Shown here piece by piece: positions 45,266-55,921 of a stretch of 64,000 bases of DNA. Each line of letters opens with the position of its first letter. Positions within the stretch are counted from its first letter, which is position 1. Made by a program: the position numbers and the translations under genes. Below the pieces are notes generated by a model. It was not told the DNA's origin, did not search any database, and saw only the letters and a list, made by a program, of their open reading frames with translations. Source of the stretch: Siphonodentalium dalli (Eukaryota > Mollusca > Scaphopoda > Gadilida > Siphonodentaliidae); assembly GCA_032622095.1 (NCBI GenBank), contig CP136061.1, positions 238,564,609-238,628,608 of the forward strand. The letters are read 5' to 3'.

Positions 45266-46008
45266 TCACAAAATAGTAACTATTTTATTCCACGGCTTTC
45301 TGAAATCGGGGAGAAAATTTAATTTCTGTAGATACTCCAAACATTTGACAAACTTCTCTTCTGTGGTGTAGTCTGTATTGGTGACCCGAGACAGCATCTC
45401 AGTTTCTTGTGGTAAAGAGATGACACCTGGACCGACATCTTGTTGCTGGTCACCAAAAGACTCTGGATTTAGACCATATTGTCTAATCTGAGCAATAAAA
45501 AGCTCAGGAAATGATGTTTGAAACATATTTGTTGTTGGCATCGATCTGGAATTTATATGATCCAAAACTCCATTTAGCAACAACTGTTTGGGTGTTTGTT
45601 GATGTTCAGTTGATAATTTGTGTGAATTCCAGGCTTCCTTGAAAGATTTCAAATTTTTATTAATAACTGGCAAATAAACTGTTTGTAGTGCATATGTATG
45701 AGCATCATTGTCATGGTCTAAGATACTAAGACATCTCTCCGCAGCGAATGAGTTATGTGGGTGGTAAACCATGCTGCTGTATTGTGTTCTACTATTTTGT
45801 CCGCCAATGTTGACAGCGTGGGTTCTATCCCGTTGTAGTTCGTATCTTCCATTAGATCGCGAATGGTCACTAATGACCGCTTTGCCTGTCTCAGATCCAA
45901 TAAAATTCGAGTGTTATTCGCATCTTCATACTCTAGACACCTCTGTCCATTTAAAATAGTCTGCATCACGCGTGCTAAAATATCTTGTTTTCTGGTATCA
46001 TCCGCCAT
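45266..46008 (-). pseudogene. integrase-core transposase, catalytic centre deleted
   Basis: Two overlapping frames. The upstream one (ATG at 46008, 96 codons, MADDTRKQDI...) resembles an N-terminal helical region. The downstream one (45772-45266, 168 codons) holds RCLSILDHDNDAHTYALQ, then FKEAWNSHKLSTEHQQTPKQ and LLLNG, which match the known C-terminal end of an animal family of integrase-core (rve-like DDE) proteins, followed by the usual acidic tail with a YGLNPESFG stretch. The middle third that should carry the DDE residues and the RIERLWRD-like motif is absent and the frames do not match across the joint at about 45720-45770. So the protein cannot be catalytic. Assignment to a named transposon superfamily is not possible from this piece. 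Confidence 0.7.
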
Positions 46009-46039
46009 ATTTGAGTGGAATAGGAGAACTCATTAAGTT

Positions 46040-46556
46040 GTTCTAAAATTAACTCATTTTGTGATATCACTAATTCGAATTATTGATATCACAAAATGTT
46101 GGTAATTTGTGATACATGTATCACAAAATGAATATGTGATATCACATATTCGAATTTGTGATATCACAAAATCATTTTGTGATATCACAAATTCGAATAT
46201 TAATGTGATATCACAAAATAGTAAGCATTTATTGATATCAATAATTCGATTTTATGATATCACAAAATGTTACATAAATAGTAGAATGGCGCGGCAAGCT
46301 ATGCCATTTCCTATTTATTGATATCACAAAATGAATTAGTGATATCACATATTCAATTTTTATGATATCACAAAATGAATATGTGATATCACAAAAAAAA
46401 TAGATTTTATGATATCATAAAATCAATTTGTGATATCAAGAATTCGAATTTGTGATATCTTAAAATATTTAGTGATATCACAAAATAAATGAATTAGTGA
46501 TATCACATAATCGAATTAGTGGTATCATAAAATGAATTAGTGATAGGCCTATCACT
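46040..46556. repeat. right GTGATATCAC palindrome array
   Basis: Same palindromes as the left array, about 25 copies, with TTCGAATT and CATGTATCAC variants between them. Orientation cannot be told because the motif is its own complement. Confidence 0.9.
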
Positions 46557-46599
46557 AAATAGGTAATAAATAGAAGAACGGCGCCCCATATATAATGAT

Positions 46600-47148
46600 G
46601 TCACGCAGGTGTATAATATTGACGATATGTATTGGAAGAGCCCTGCTACTCCACGCGAATAGCTGAACACATAAGAACCTTGAGAAATAATCTCAATAAT
46701 TCAAGGCGTCCTATATTCAAAGAGTAGAATACATTGGCTAATGGGAGTTGAGAGGCAAGTCTGTGGCTTGTTGACGCATGTATGTACGTCATCGACTGTG
46801 TATATTTGCCGAGCGCTTCCCAGTCATTTTATAAGTCGTAGTCGCAGAGAGTTTATTCTTCATGAGAAATATAATAAGTGAGATTTTTTCGACACCAGTC
46901 ACTAAGTTCAATTCAACCAAAAGTGTGTCGGAGCCACCGTTGTCTCTCGAGACGCCGTATGGATCCGCGTTTCGTTTCCCCACGGTGAGCTAGCGATTCC
47001 TGTAATTAACACGGGCTTGGCACACGTGCGTCATGTCAGATTGGGCTGAGTTATCGAAAAAGCTGGGCTGACTTGCTTCACAGAACAGAAATCATCACAC
47101 GAGAAATGCGGTGTGTAAAATAAGCGGTCAGTGTTTTGTTCTCTGAAA
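46600..47148 (+). promoter_or_regulatory. presumed promoter and 5' UTR of the PDE3 gene
   Basis: Unique-looking sequence between the transposon and the start codon. TACGTCA (46788) and TGCGTCA (47027) resemble cAMP-response half-sites, and CACACGTG (47021) is an E-box. No clear TATA box. An in-frame TAA at 47116-47118 closes the reading frame upstream of the ATG. All regulatory roles are inference. Confidence 0.35.
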
Positions 47149-48012
47149 ATGTCCTTGCTTCGGACTTCTGCTTCTCGAAGAGGGTCTAAAAACGGCACAG
47201 ACAAACAAGAAGAAGAAGCGGAAAATAACGGTTATGTGCAGGTTCTTGTTAAACCATTGGAACAAGGAAATTGTAGCTATTTCTTGAGCTGGTTAGGTGT
47301 AAACATCGCGAATTTCACGCCACAACAAGTGGCGATATTTTATGGATGTGTAGTTCTAGTGTCCACTCTGTTGTTTTACCAGCTTCTTCGATGCGATGTG
47401 GGGTCATTTTTCCATCGGATTTGTGGGCTTATGGTCCCTACATTTGGGATGGTGTGTGCTTTCGCCTGTCTGTCGCTGTACCTACGTAAAACTTGGAACG
47501 TAACCAGTGTTTACATTTTCTTCATATCGTGTTTCGTCGGAGAAGCAGTAGCACAGCTACTGTTCTGTGGAATTGACCGCACTATTGGCGGGTATGATAC
47601 AGATTCAAACGAAAATAATGTCCAAACACTAAGTACTGTCTCACACCCTTGTGTTATATTTATTGTTTTACTCTCCGTAAGTGGAGCCAGTGTTTTTTCG
47701 TCGTTGGAAGCTTCTTGTAGCGCAATCGTTATTTCATTAGTTAGTTTTATCCGATGTCTTTCTTGCTCAACTCTCATAGACCTTCCGGAGCCTCTGCGAC
47801 CATACATATCATACTGCTGTGGACTAATAGGTATTTTTGTGTCCAAATACTTGGAAACCGTGTTCAGACCCCCGATAAATAACTATATGACTCAGGATGG
47901 AAAAATTCCAGTTATAAAAAGACGTCGCTCAAGCTCTTCGAGTGCTCATGCTTATCAAGCTCATCGGTCGACAAGGCGTACCTCCCTACCCGCTCTCATC
48001 CAGAAAAGTCAG
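47149..48012 (+). CDS. PDE3: PDE3-type phosphodiesterase, first coding exon
   Basis: PDE3 enzymes hydrolyse cAMP (and cGMP, which also inhibits them) at endoplasmic reticulum and other membranes. This exon gives 288 residues, the membrane-anchoring N-terminal part. Hydrophobic segments lie at about residues 62-80, 90-112, 118-141, 164-184, 188-206 and 218-236, the six-helix NHR1 layout of PDE3. After it come KRRRSSSSS (257-265) and RRTSLPAL (276-283), basic kinase and 14-3-3 type sites that vertebrate PDE3A/B carry at the same place. ATG at 47149 has A at -3 and an in-frame stop upstream; the preceding in-frame GTG at 47131 is not needed. The exon ends with CAG before GTAAGA, phase 0, comparable to exon 1 of vertebrate PDE3 genes. 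The catalytic HD-type domain must lie beyond the window. Paralogue (3A or 3B) cannot be told; an invertebrate may have a single gene. Confidence 0.88.
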
Positions 48013-48018
48013 GTAAGA
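48013..48018 (+). other. splice donor of PDE3 intron 1
   Basis: GTAAGA directly after AAAAGTCAG. Reading through it adds about 36 codons and then a stop at 48118, with loss of PDE3-like sequence, which supports splicing here. Confidence 0.85.
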
Positions 48019-48228
48019 ACCCATTCATGGATACATCGATGTCATAAACAGACATTCATAAAATATATGTCCCCATCTACCACATCAAAATTGACCAAAT
48101 GTACTGGTACCTGTTGCTGACAGATAACATTGAAAACCTCCGTCACTTCAAGATAAACATCTGAAAATTGTCTTAAATGGAACACTTATTTTGTGAATAT
48201 CTGTAACACTTTATACTGATAAATACAT

Positions 48229-48392
48229 GTTATCGCTGCAGTGAATTGATCTGGGGCGAATTATCACGTCGAGTTGAAGAGGTCAGATCGCTGGATCAAA
48301 CGAGCCGCCGCAGGCGTCGAGTTTGATCCAGCGATCTGACCTCTTCATCGAGACGTGATGCGAAGCCCAGATCAATTCACTGCAGCGATAAC
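48229..48392. mobile_element. 164-bp foldback, GTTATCGCTGCAGTGAATTG
   Basis: Arms of about 75 bp pair (GTTATCGCTGCAGTGAATTG with CAATTCACTGCAGCGATAAC; AAGAGGTCAGATCGCTGGAT with its complement). GC-richer than the intron. 216 bp into the intron. Confidence 0.88.
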
Positions 48393-48411
48393 AGGTTTAT
48401 TATATGACATG

Positions 48412-48453
48412 CTTTTTATTTAAAAAGCACATGCTTTTTATTTAAAAAGCACA
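48412..48453. repeat. tandem small palindrome
   Basis: TGCTTTTTATTTAAAAAGCA occurs twice in a row. Confidence 0.9.
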
Positions 48454-48858
48454 ATTTCTCTCATTAATTATGAAATGATCGAAACCAATTCACACGCTCG
48501 CTAGTATCAAAAATAAAGAAAGAACTGTACTGCTTTTTCCGGTCATGCGCAGTATGCGAGATGAGGAAGGGTGGTATGACATCGGATCAAACTGCAGCTG
48601 ATCCGATGGCCAGGAAATGATCGCTATACAATAGCGGTATTGGGGAAAGAAAAACGATAGTCATATAATAAATGCACGTACCGTACCGTACACTGTGTGC
48701 TATACAGAAAAGTGCACCAGTATCAATCTCTGACCAGTAATTTCTTAACTGTGGAAATGCTTATATAAATATTTTCTTTTCATGTTGGTGGATTTCTTCT
48801 GTCACATCAGTTGAAATTCACTCCTTCTGGCAAAATTGAAAGGTGGCTGAAAAAGTTA
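48454..48858. other. no gene seen
   Basis: TCGGATCAAACTGCAGCTGATCCGA at 48583 is a small palindrome. Nothing else recognised. Confidence 0.45.
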
Positions 48859-48965
48859 CAGTAATGCCATTATTGCCATAAATAATCGAGAGCTGAGAGC
48901 CTAAATCCTAAAAGTTACCCATAATTCTGTTGTGGTTAAGGGGTCGATTATTTAGGGCATTACTG
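48859..48965. mobile_element. F4 MITE, shortened
   Basis: CAGTAATGCC ... TTAGGGCATTACTG with TA on both sides. The right arm is intact; the left arm is mostly lost. Confidence 0.8.
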
Positions 48966-48979
48966 TACTTGTTGTTTAA

Positions 48980-49257
48980 CCCTTTCTTTACTAAATTCTC
49001 ATTGACGAGTAGTTCCCTTATGAAATGTTCAGATAATATGTTCAACAGATGACCACAGGTCATTTGTTGAACTTACATTTATCTGAACATTTCCCACCTT
49101 CTATGGATACATGTATGAATCATTCTTCTCCGGTATTACTAGTATAAGTCTGTTGTCTGCTTTTATTGTAAACATGAACACCCCTTCAAATGAATAATAG
49201 ACCATTCCAATGTATACTTTTATTACTGATGGGAGAATCCATTTGGTAAAGAAAGGG
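48980..49257. mobile_element. TTAA MITE with CCCTTTCTTTACTAAAT ends
   Basis: TTAA at 48976-48979 and 49258-49261; ends CCCTTTCTTTAC and GTAAAGAAAGGG, again the piggyBac-like CCCTTT signature. Internal inverted repeat GAAATGTTCAGATAA ... TTATCTGAACATTTC-like with TGTTCAACAGATGACC. Confidence 0.88.
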
Positions 49258-49261
49258 TTAA

Positions 49262-49625
49262 ATTTGAGTCTGAGCACACTAGCTGTTGATGCTGTATGTA
49301 CAGATAATGACACTGTAATTCCGTATTTAACAAGGTACATTTTAACGGTTTGTCTTCAAGGGGTTAGGAAGAGGGCCTGTTGGCCCTTTCGATAACCCTA
49401 TCGACCATTTTGAGAATCTCTGGATTGCCCCCCCCCCCCCAATACCAATGCGCGGTTTGTCTTCAAATTACTATATACATGTACCCTGTGATCGACAAAC
49501 TGCTCAATGTGTCTTGTTAGTAAGGTCCAACATCACATGCACTGTATATCTGAATTTTGTAATGACTTTCGTGTAACAACAATGCCACCACCAGATCTAC
49601 CAGTATATACATACATGTACATTAC
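49262..49625. other. no gene seen
   Basis: GCGGTTTGTCTTCAA at 49452 repeats ACGGTTTGTCTTCAA at 49346. C run at 49428-49440. Confidence 0.45.
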
Positions 49626-50490
49626 CAGGGTTTCCGCTAGGGGTCGGGGGAATGGGGCCAGTAGGCGGTAGATCCTAAGGGGAAAATCCAGAAAATAATT
49701 TCAATGTAGGAACACCGATTTATCTATATGTACTTTCCCCATACGTATACAATGTATCGGTCTATAATCTAGAATTGTATGATATTGTAATTGGCAGATC
49801 ATTTTACCAAAGTTTTTAACCCTCTAACTGCAAAGCAATAGAAATTTATTGTGATCGTAAAAAAAATACAATGGAGTCTATAAATAAATAATCTGCAGAT
49901 GCTATATGTGTACCCTTTCAAACGATCTGAACTTATTTATGGATGTGTAATAACTGGAAATTTCGGAATATACAATCGCAGACAGTGAATAATGCCTTAA
50001 TTTTAACACACCTGTAGCCCACCCTGAGATCTGACTTTAAACCTAAGTTATGGTAGAACCTGTGCAAAAATATAAAGTGGAATGTATTTTGCGACATAAA
50101 ACACAGAGACAATCTCCGAGTACAATTAAACTGCTGACGATTTTAAACCTGACTGCAATGTAACTAGCTCAACTCTTTTTATGTATTCTAGTGATGTCGC
50201 CACCATGTCAGTTCCGGTATGCACTTTCTGTAATAATGTGTCCAGCGTCTGTTTTCTTGCAAAGATATCAAATAAAGTTGTCCTCTAAAATTCCTTATTG
50301 ATATCCCAACAAGATGGAGAGAAGTTTTATACATTTATACACATGATATGTGTCATGGGGTATGGTAGCAGGGGAAACTGGGCTGGGGGAATGGGACCCT
50401 AAAAATTTAAATCAACTGGCATTTCAACAGGGGAAAACTTTGCTAGGGGAGCCGTTGAGAGGATCCCATGCCGGCATAGCAGAAACCCTG
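49626..50490. mobile_element. CAGGGTTTC-ended TIR element, 7-bp flanking repeats
   Basis: Left end CAGGGTTTCCGCTAGGGG, right end GCATAGCAGAAACCCTG, with ACATTAC directly before (49619-49625) and directly after (50491-50497). CAGGG ends recall hAT elements, which make 8-bp duplications; here only seven match. The interior has GGGGGAATGGG words near both ends in the same orientation. No transposase seen. A related left-end fragment lies at 55922. Confidence 0.75.
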
Positions 50491-50500
50491 ACATTACATA

Positions 50501-50651
50501 CAGTATGCCATAAGTACATTAATCGACTCCGTAACCACACCAAGAGCTTTCCAATGAATGGCAACACGCCATATTTCCAACTAAATCCTGAAAAGTTACC
50601 CATAATTCTGCTGTGGTTAAGGAGTCGATTACTTAACTTAAGGCATTACTG
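50501..50651. mobile_element. F4 MITE
   Basis: CAGTATGCCATAAGTACATT ... GGCATTACTG with TA on both sides. Begins three bases after the 7-bp repeat of the neighbouring element. Confidence 0.8.
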
Positions 50652-51404
50652 TACCTGTACCACATACCGTATTATGCATGCTAAAAAGCACCACCCACAA
50701 GAGCTAACAACTCTAATGTTATGAAGATTTACAAGTTTTCATACTCAATGTTCATAAAATAAGAACATACAGAGTACTAGTACTGTAGCAATCTTGTAAG
50801 TATGTGTACTGCATTGTATTGTTACTAGTACCTGTTTGGTTGTAAACACTGATTTTCTATGGCAGGCCAATGAGGCCATGCAAATTTACTCCCTAGCGTA
50901 ATTAAGTTTAATACTACTAGTACTAGTACATGTACATTGAACTTATTTCAGATACCCTCTCTTAAAACTCCCCTCTGGATGAAATGTGTGACTCCTTTGA
51001 CAGTCATGTGACTCAGTCATTGAGTCATAATAATTCTTCAAGGGTATATGTACATGTATACCGGCATACTAGTATGTCAGGCACCTCCAACAATGATACA
51101 ATTTTAGATCATACTTTGTCCCAGGTACCGTACATGTAAGAAAAGTAGAAAACCCAATTACGCTTGATCATTTTATTTTTTATCACTCATAGAAATGTTC
51201 ATGTTGTCTCAGACATGATAAAAAAACATGTGTCATCATCCACCCTTCTCTGTATCGGACTACTAGTAAAATGGCACCATATGATTGAAATCTAAGAGGG
51301 AGGTCAAGTGACCAACTTTGAAATTGGGGATTTACATGCAAACCTGGAGCAAAAGTTATATATATGTACCGCTATGGGAGCCACATGTACATGTAACGGT
51401 ATGC
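50652..51404. other. no gene seen
   Basis: ACTAGTACTAGTACATGTAC-type short palindromic words are frequent. Nothing else recognised. Confidence 0.4.
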
Positions 51405-51600
51405 GGCCCAGTGGTTAGAGCGTTTGGCTTGTTTTCGCTGACAACACACTGATACAAGTTTGATGCGACGCCAGTTCACTGTTTAGTTTCCTAACAGCGT
51501 CTAGGCTTTGAGTTAAGCTACCTGTATTGTGACTGTAGAGTTGTTGTGACCACTGAGCAGCTGCAAGGCCACTTGTCAGTGTTCACACTGAGCTGAAAAA
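51405..51600 (+). mobile_element. possible tRNA-derived SINE
   Basis: GCGGCCCAGTGGTTAGAGCG looks like a tRNA 5' end with A box; a weak B-box-like GTTTGATGCGACGCC lies about 45 bp later. The remainder (51480-51600) has no obvious structure. Confidence 0.4.
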
Positions 51601-52745
51601 TCTTTTGACCAATTTTTGGCCAATTCTAATATTTTTTTTGGCCAAATTAAAAAACCTTTGGCCCAATTAAATCCTCATTTTCTGGTCTCACAATTAATGA
51701 ATATTTTTGTTTTATTCTATATAATTATGTCCATGCCTTCTAATACTGTGTCTAGACTTCTTTAATCCCACCATTGTTACTTGACAATATACCACTACCC
51801 AACATCTACCATTCAACCTTACTATTATGACAGACAAAAGATTCATTAGTGTTAAACCTCATTACTGTTTAATTGCATTTGGTTGCCCTTTGTTTGATAG
51901 TGCACTGTGGTGAGTGCCTTTTGTTACCGGTTAAGTTTGCAGATGATCATACTCTAAATTTGATTCCCATGTCACTCCCGTTACAAACCAATTTGAATTT
52001 TTGATTTAGAAGGTTGATTTTGGGTTAAACAAAATTGTGGCCAAATTATTTTTTTTGGGCCATTTAAAAAAAAAAATGGTCATTGGCAAATTTGGCCTTT
52101 GAAGGGTTTAAAATTTGTTTTTTTGTTTTTAAATATTTTTATTCAGACAAAATAATTTCAGGATAAAAAAGAAACAAAAAAACCAAATACATACCGGTGT
52201 GCTACGACTGTTACACCGGTACACATCTTATACAATTTAGTCATGTTACATATAAATTGTTCTGTCGCCTTTGCCTCTTTTTATATTTGTGGGGTGGGTT
52301 GGGGAGGGCATATACTAGAAACATGTATAAATGCACATGTGCATATACGCATGTTGTCAATGGTCATTTGAAATACTAATTGTTTGTCTTTTTGTTGGAA
52401 AAATCTATATCGAGGATGTCTATATATGTCATAGTAAAGTTATCTTGTTTTTATATAAACACGCACAGGCAGTGTGGTATATCCCAGGGCAGCATTTTGA
52501 AAAAATACATATCATAACATGAAGCTTATTTAATTAACTCTCCTAAATAGGACCATTATTGTTTGAATTGATTGTATCAGCATTGGTTATAGTAAGATGC
52601 ACATTCTGCCTGAAAGTATGCATTTAATTATCTGTTTAGGCCATTAATATTGGGTTTAATTGTTATTCCACTTTGATCTACCAGTATAAATACAAATGTA
52701 CGGTACTACTGGTAGTTCTCTAATTTGTTTTATAGTACATGTACT
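51601..52745. other. no gene seen
   Basis: T-rich stretch with many TTTTGGCC(A/C)AATT words (51605-51670, 52030-52110). Only unrecognised short frames. Confidence 0.4.
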
Positions 52746-53210
52746 GGCCAAGCCTGAGTTTAGTGTGCCTGTCATTTGCAGAATGAGGTCCTAGAGGGTG
52801 AGTTTAGTGGGCTAGCATAACCAAATTCACCCTCTTGGGACCTCATTCTGCATGGCCTCATCTGCTATTGGGAGACATAGACTCAGATTGAAGTTTCCAT
52901 GTGATGTACACCCATTGGGAACCTCGATTAACAAACGATTATGCAATGGGTCGTCTGCCAATTTGGGGATATAGAGAAACTACTAGTATATTAACTAAAA
53001 AAGAAATAAAATCTAAGTTTAACTTAACTTAAGTTTGTAAGGAAATTTAATAATAAAGAAAATTTCCAGAGAAGATGAGACCTAAGTAGAATGAGGTCCC
53101 CAGATCGTGAATTTAGTGATGCTAGCCTGCTATGCAGAATAGTCACTAAATTCACCCTCTGAGGACCTCATTCTGCAAATGACAGGCACCTTATTCTCGG
53201 GTCTTGTATT
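52746..53210. mobile_element. F5 element, full length
   Basis: Outer sequence GTGTGCCTGTCATTTGCAGA at the left and TCTGCAAATGACAGGCACCT-like (from the other side) at the right. Each end bears a hairpin of CAGAATGAGGTCC and CACCCTCT arms. About 240 bp of internal sequence (CATCTGCTATTGGGAGA ... GAAAATTTCCAGA) is shared with 59637-60075. Confidence 0.85.
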
Positions 53211-53306
53211 CTGGCCTACATTTTTCGACTAATATTATCTTTGTGGCAATAAACATTTTAGTCATATACAGGTACTAGGGCTTCATGGATATGCCATACC
53301 CTTTAA

Positions 53307-53697
53307 CCCTTTACCCAACAGAAGGGCCCTGTGCCAATGCATTCTCTTATATATGCGAGTCGACCATAGGTCGCCTCGCATATATAAGAGAATGCATTGG
53401 CTTAACACATTAAAAATTATAAAATGTTAAAGAATGTAAGAAAAAATGGTAAAAAGTGTTAAAAAAAGATTTTTTTTAGGCCAATGCATTCTCTTATATA
53501 TGCGAGGCGACCTATGGTCGACTCGCATATATAAGAGAATGCATTGGCACAGGGTATAACTGTAACTATCATAATGTGGTCAAGGAGCCGATTCCAATGA
53601 TATCCATATTTGTATGGTTCTATTGAGACAGACCGAAGATATTTTAGGCTGTTGAAGCTTTATTTGGCCGGTTTTGGCCGGTTTGTTGGGTAAAGGG
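53307..53697. mobile_element. F6 piggyBac-like MITE, second copy
   Basis: TTAA at 53303-53306 and 53698-53701; ends CCCTTTACCCAACA and complement. About five differences, one of them a single-base gap, from 24025-24416. Double hairpin preserved. Confidence 0.93.
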
Positions 53698-53701
53698 TTA
53701 A

Positions 53702-54034
53702 AGTTTTTTGATAAATTTGTGGTTTTTGTTCACCATACAGTATGCATGTCTCTTGATTCAAATTGAACAAAATTGATTGACCAGCAGACATACATGTACA
53801 TGTACATGTGTATGTACCGGTAACATTATTTTATAAAATGGGCCCCAATCCCAATAGTCATGTCTATTCCCAATTTTTAACCCCAAAATTCCCAAATTCA
53901 CAGATGTCTCGTTTTCTGGGACTTTCAATTCAATTTACTAGTATGCCAGCCTTAAAATCAATGAAATTTTATGAGAATCAAAATACATTGTTCATGTGTT
54001 TCGAATCAACTGCTTTAACGCAAACAACATGGTA
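53702..54034. other. no gene seen
   Basis: TACATGTACATGTACATG run at 53790. Nothing else. Confidence 0.4.
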
Positions 54035-54414
54035 ATTATAAGAGGCCCCCAGTGCCCCCACCCCCTTTTCGCCGTATTCCATGCCCTGTTATGAGGTACG
54101 CCGTATTCCGGCCCCTCTGGCCTCTGTTTAATATGAGGTATTCGGTATTCCAAAAATACCGGTATTCGTACGCCGACCTTCCAAAAAATGATCATAATAA
54201 TAATATAATAATATAAATGCGAATTTTGTCACAATAAATTCACGGTTTGACATACAGATCGTCAATCGTCATTTTAGACGTGGACACTGCGGGATGACCG
54301 GCGTTCGTACGGCAATAGAAAATTTATCCATATGGCTGTTAACTGGTATTCCGTATTCCACCCTCTGTGTTAAGTGGTATTCCGTATTCCAGGGGGGTGG
54401 GGGGCTCTTATAAT
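54035..54414. mobile_element. TIR element with TATAAGAGGCCCCC ends
   Basis: TTATAAGAGGCCCCCAGTGC at the left, GGGTGGGGGGCTCTTATAAT at the right. Inside both ends sits CCGTATTCC / GGTATTCCGTATTCC, repeated six or more times. No gene. Confidence 0.75.
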
Positions 54415-54707
54415 GAAAATGAATTTATGAACACAATTACCATGTCGTTTGCATTGTTCATAGAGCACACAAGTGTTTTGTGCACTAATCCATGGCCCAA
54501 ATTCATTCATTTGTTGCATATATTTTGTTGAGTATGAAAGGAGTTGGTCCCGTAAATGGCCGATTTAGTGTACAGTACCCCTTTAAGGTTGATGTTCAAT
54601 TTACATCCCAACATCAGACTTCTATGATCCAATAAGTATTATGCAACACAAGAGCCCATTTATAAAATCATAATAATGAGTAAATACTCCATTATAATCA
54701 TGAAATA
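54415..54707. other. spacer with an F2-like end
   Basis: GTGTACAGTACCCCTTTAA at 54567-54584 is the F2 terminal motif with TTAA, but the sequence before it does not match the F2 interior. Confidence 0.5.
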
Positions 54708-54766
54708 CAGTAATGCCCTAATTAATCGACTGCTTAACCACAGCAGAATTATGGGTAACTTTTCAG
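54708..54766. mobile_element. F4 MITE, left arm only
   Basis: CAGTAATGCCCTAATTAATC to GGGTAACTTTTCAGG. Confidence 0.75.
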
Positions 54767-55724
54767 GTACACTTTTAAATTATGCTGTTTGGACATACCG
54801 GTATACATGTATTTACCGGTATGCACACTGCTATATGAGAGAGAAGTCACTTCTCCCTAAGACTAAAGTAGGCAGGGAGATTATATCAACCAAGTCGCCT
54901 TCTAGACTGGTCCCTGATTTTGGTAAATATTAAAGTTATGTGAAACACTCCGGTATGGTGATCAAATAGAAAAGGAGAATAATCTTGTTCAAGGTAGTTA
55001 TTTTTACAAATATTATATCTAAATTGACAACTCACACCGTCATTCTTATATATTAATTAAATGCAGTGATTGCCGATGGCAAAATGTTTTTTGTTAGTTT
55101 ATCGCTGATAGAAGCGTCCCGATTCGAGTTGTAAATATTTACAATTTAGCATATTTCAGACAATGTATTCTATGGAGTGGTACGATCGATTTGCTTGAAA
55201 TTTTCAGTGATGTTAGTAGAATGCTACATTTCCTCAGTTACATAGCACCTGAAAATTAACTTATCAGTTTCACGCACCCGAACAAGTACATAATATGTCT
55301 TTAACTGGTACATTGAGTGCCCAAATTGAACGAATAAAAGACCTGGATTTAATGTTCGCAAATAAGGAACTATTAGCAGCATTCAGTTTACTTTTACTCC
55401 CTAATAGAATTACAACAGAGAGCTGCATTTGGATGCCATATATGGTGCTGCCACCTGTGTGCCCCATCGACCTGGGAAGTGTTAATACATTATAATTTGC
55501 CCTCAACCTGTGCCCCAGCGACCCAGAAAGTGTTAAAGTATCCTAATTGGCCATTAGCAATTATTAAATGATTAATGGGTAAATAGCAAATGCAATTTTC
55601 ATTATATTAGGAACTATTGATACTAGAATTACAGCTTGATAGAGCTAGCAGCAACTGCATGGAAACAGGATGTCGCTTAAATTAGTGGCATTTACATACT
55701 AGTAGGCAGGCCTCAAATATGGTG
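54767..55724. other. no gene supported
   Basis: Opposing frames of 66-78 codons at 55270-55506, unrecognised. GCCCCATCGACCTGGGAAGT and GCCCCAGCGACCCAGAAAGT (55460, 55510) form a short duplication. Confidence 0.4.
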
Positions 55725-55820
55725 CTGGATATCCAGAGGGTGAGTTTAGTGACGCTATCCTGCATAGTAGACTAGCATCACCAAATTCATCCTCTGGGGA
55801 CCTCATTCTGCATGATCCCG
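55725..55820. mobile_element. F5 hairpin fragment
   Basis: CCAGAGGGTGAGTTTAGTGA ... CTGGGGACCTCATTCTGCAT. Confidence 0.75.
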
Positions 55821-55921
55821 ATTCTTAACCTACATGTATAATGCATTAATATGCATGTATAACTTGCCAGTAGGGTACTTACAAACTACACCATGGTCCA
55901 TTTTATCAATTATTACAATAA

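Larger units (their letters stand above)
44853..46588. mobile_element. TIR element with GATATC arrays and transposase relic
   Basis: Ends TGGGGCGCCGTTCTTCTATT ... ACCTATTTAGTGATA and the complement at 46545-46588, about 41 bp identical except for a GGCCTA insert in the right innermost palindrome. TA lies on both sides. The terminal repeats lead straight into palindrome arrays that enclose one broken integrase-type gene. A non-autonomous or dead DNA transposon about 560 bp upstream of the PDE3 start codon. Confidence 0.88.

Noticed and set aside
47131-47148. GTG at 47131 as the PDE3 start
   Set aside because: An ATG with a purine at -3 follows six codons later; animal genes rarely start at GTG.
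48013-48120. Continuation of the PDE3 reading frame to the stop at 48118
   Set aside because: A consensus donor (CAG|GTAAGA) lies before it, and the following 36 residues do not resemble PDE3.
54567-54584. Another F2 element ending here
   Set aside because: Only the terminal motif and TTAA match; the adjoining sequence does not resemble the F2 interior.
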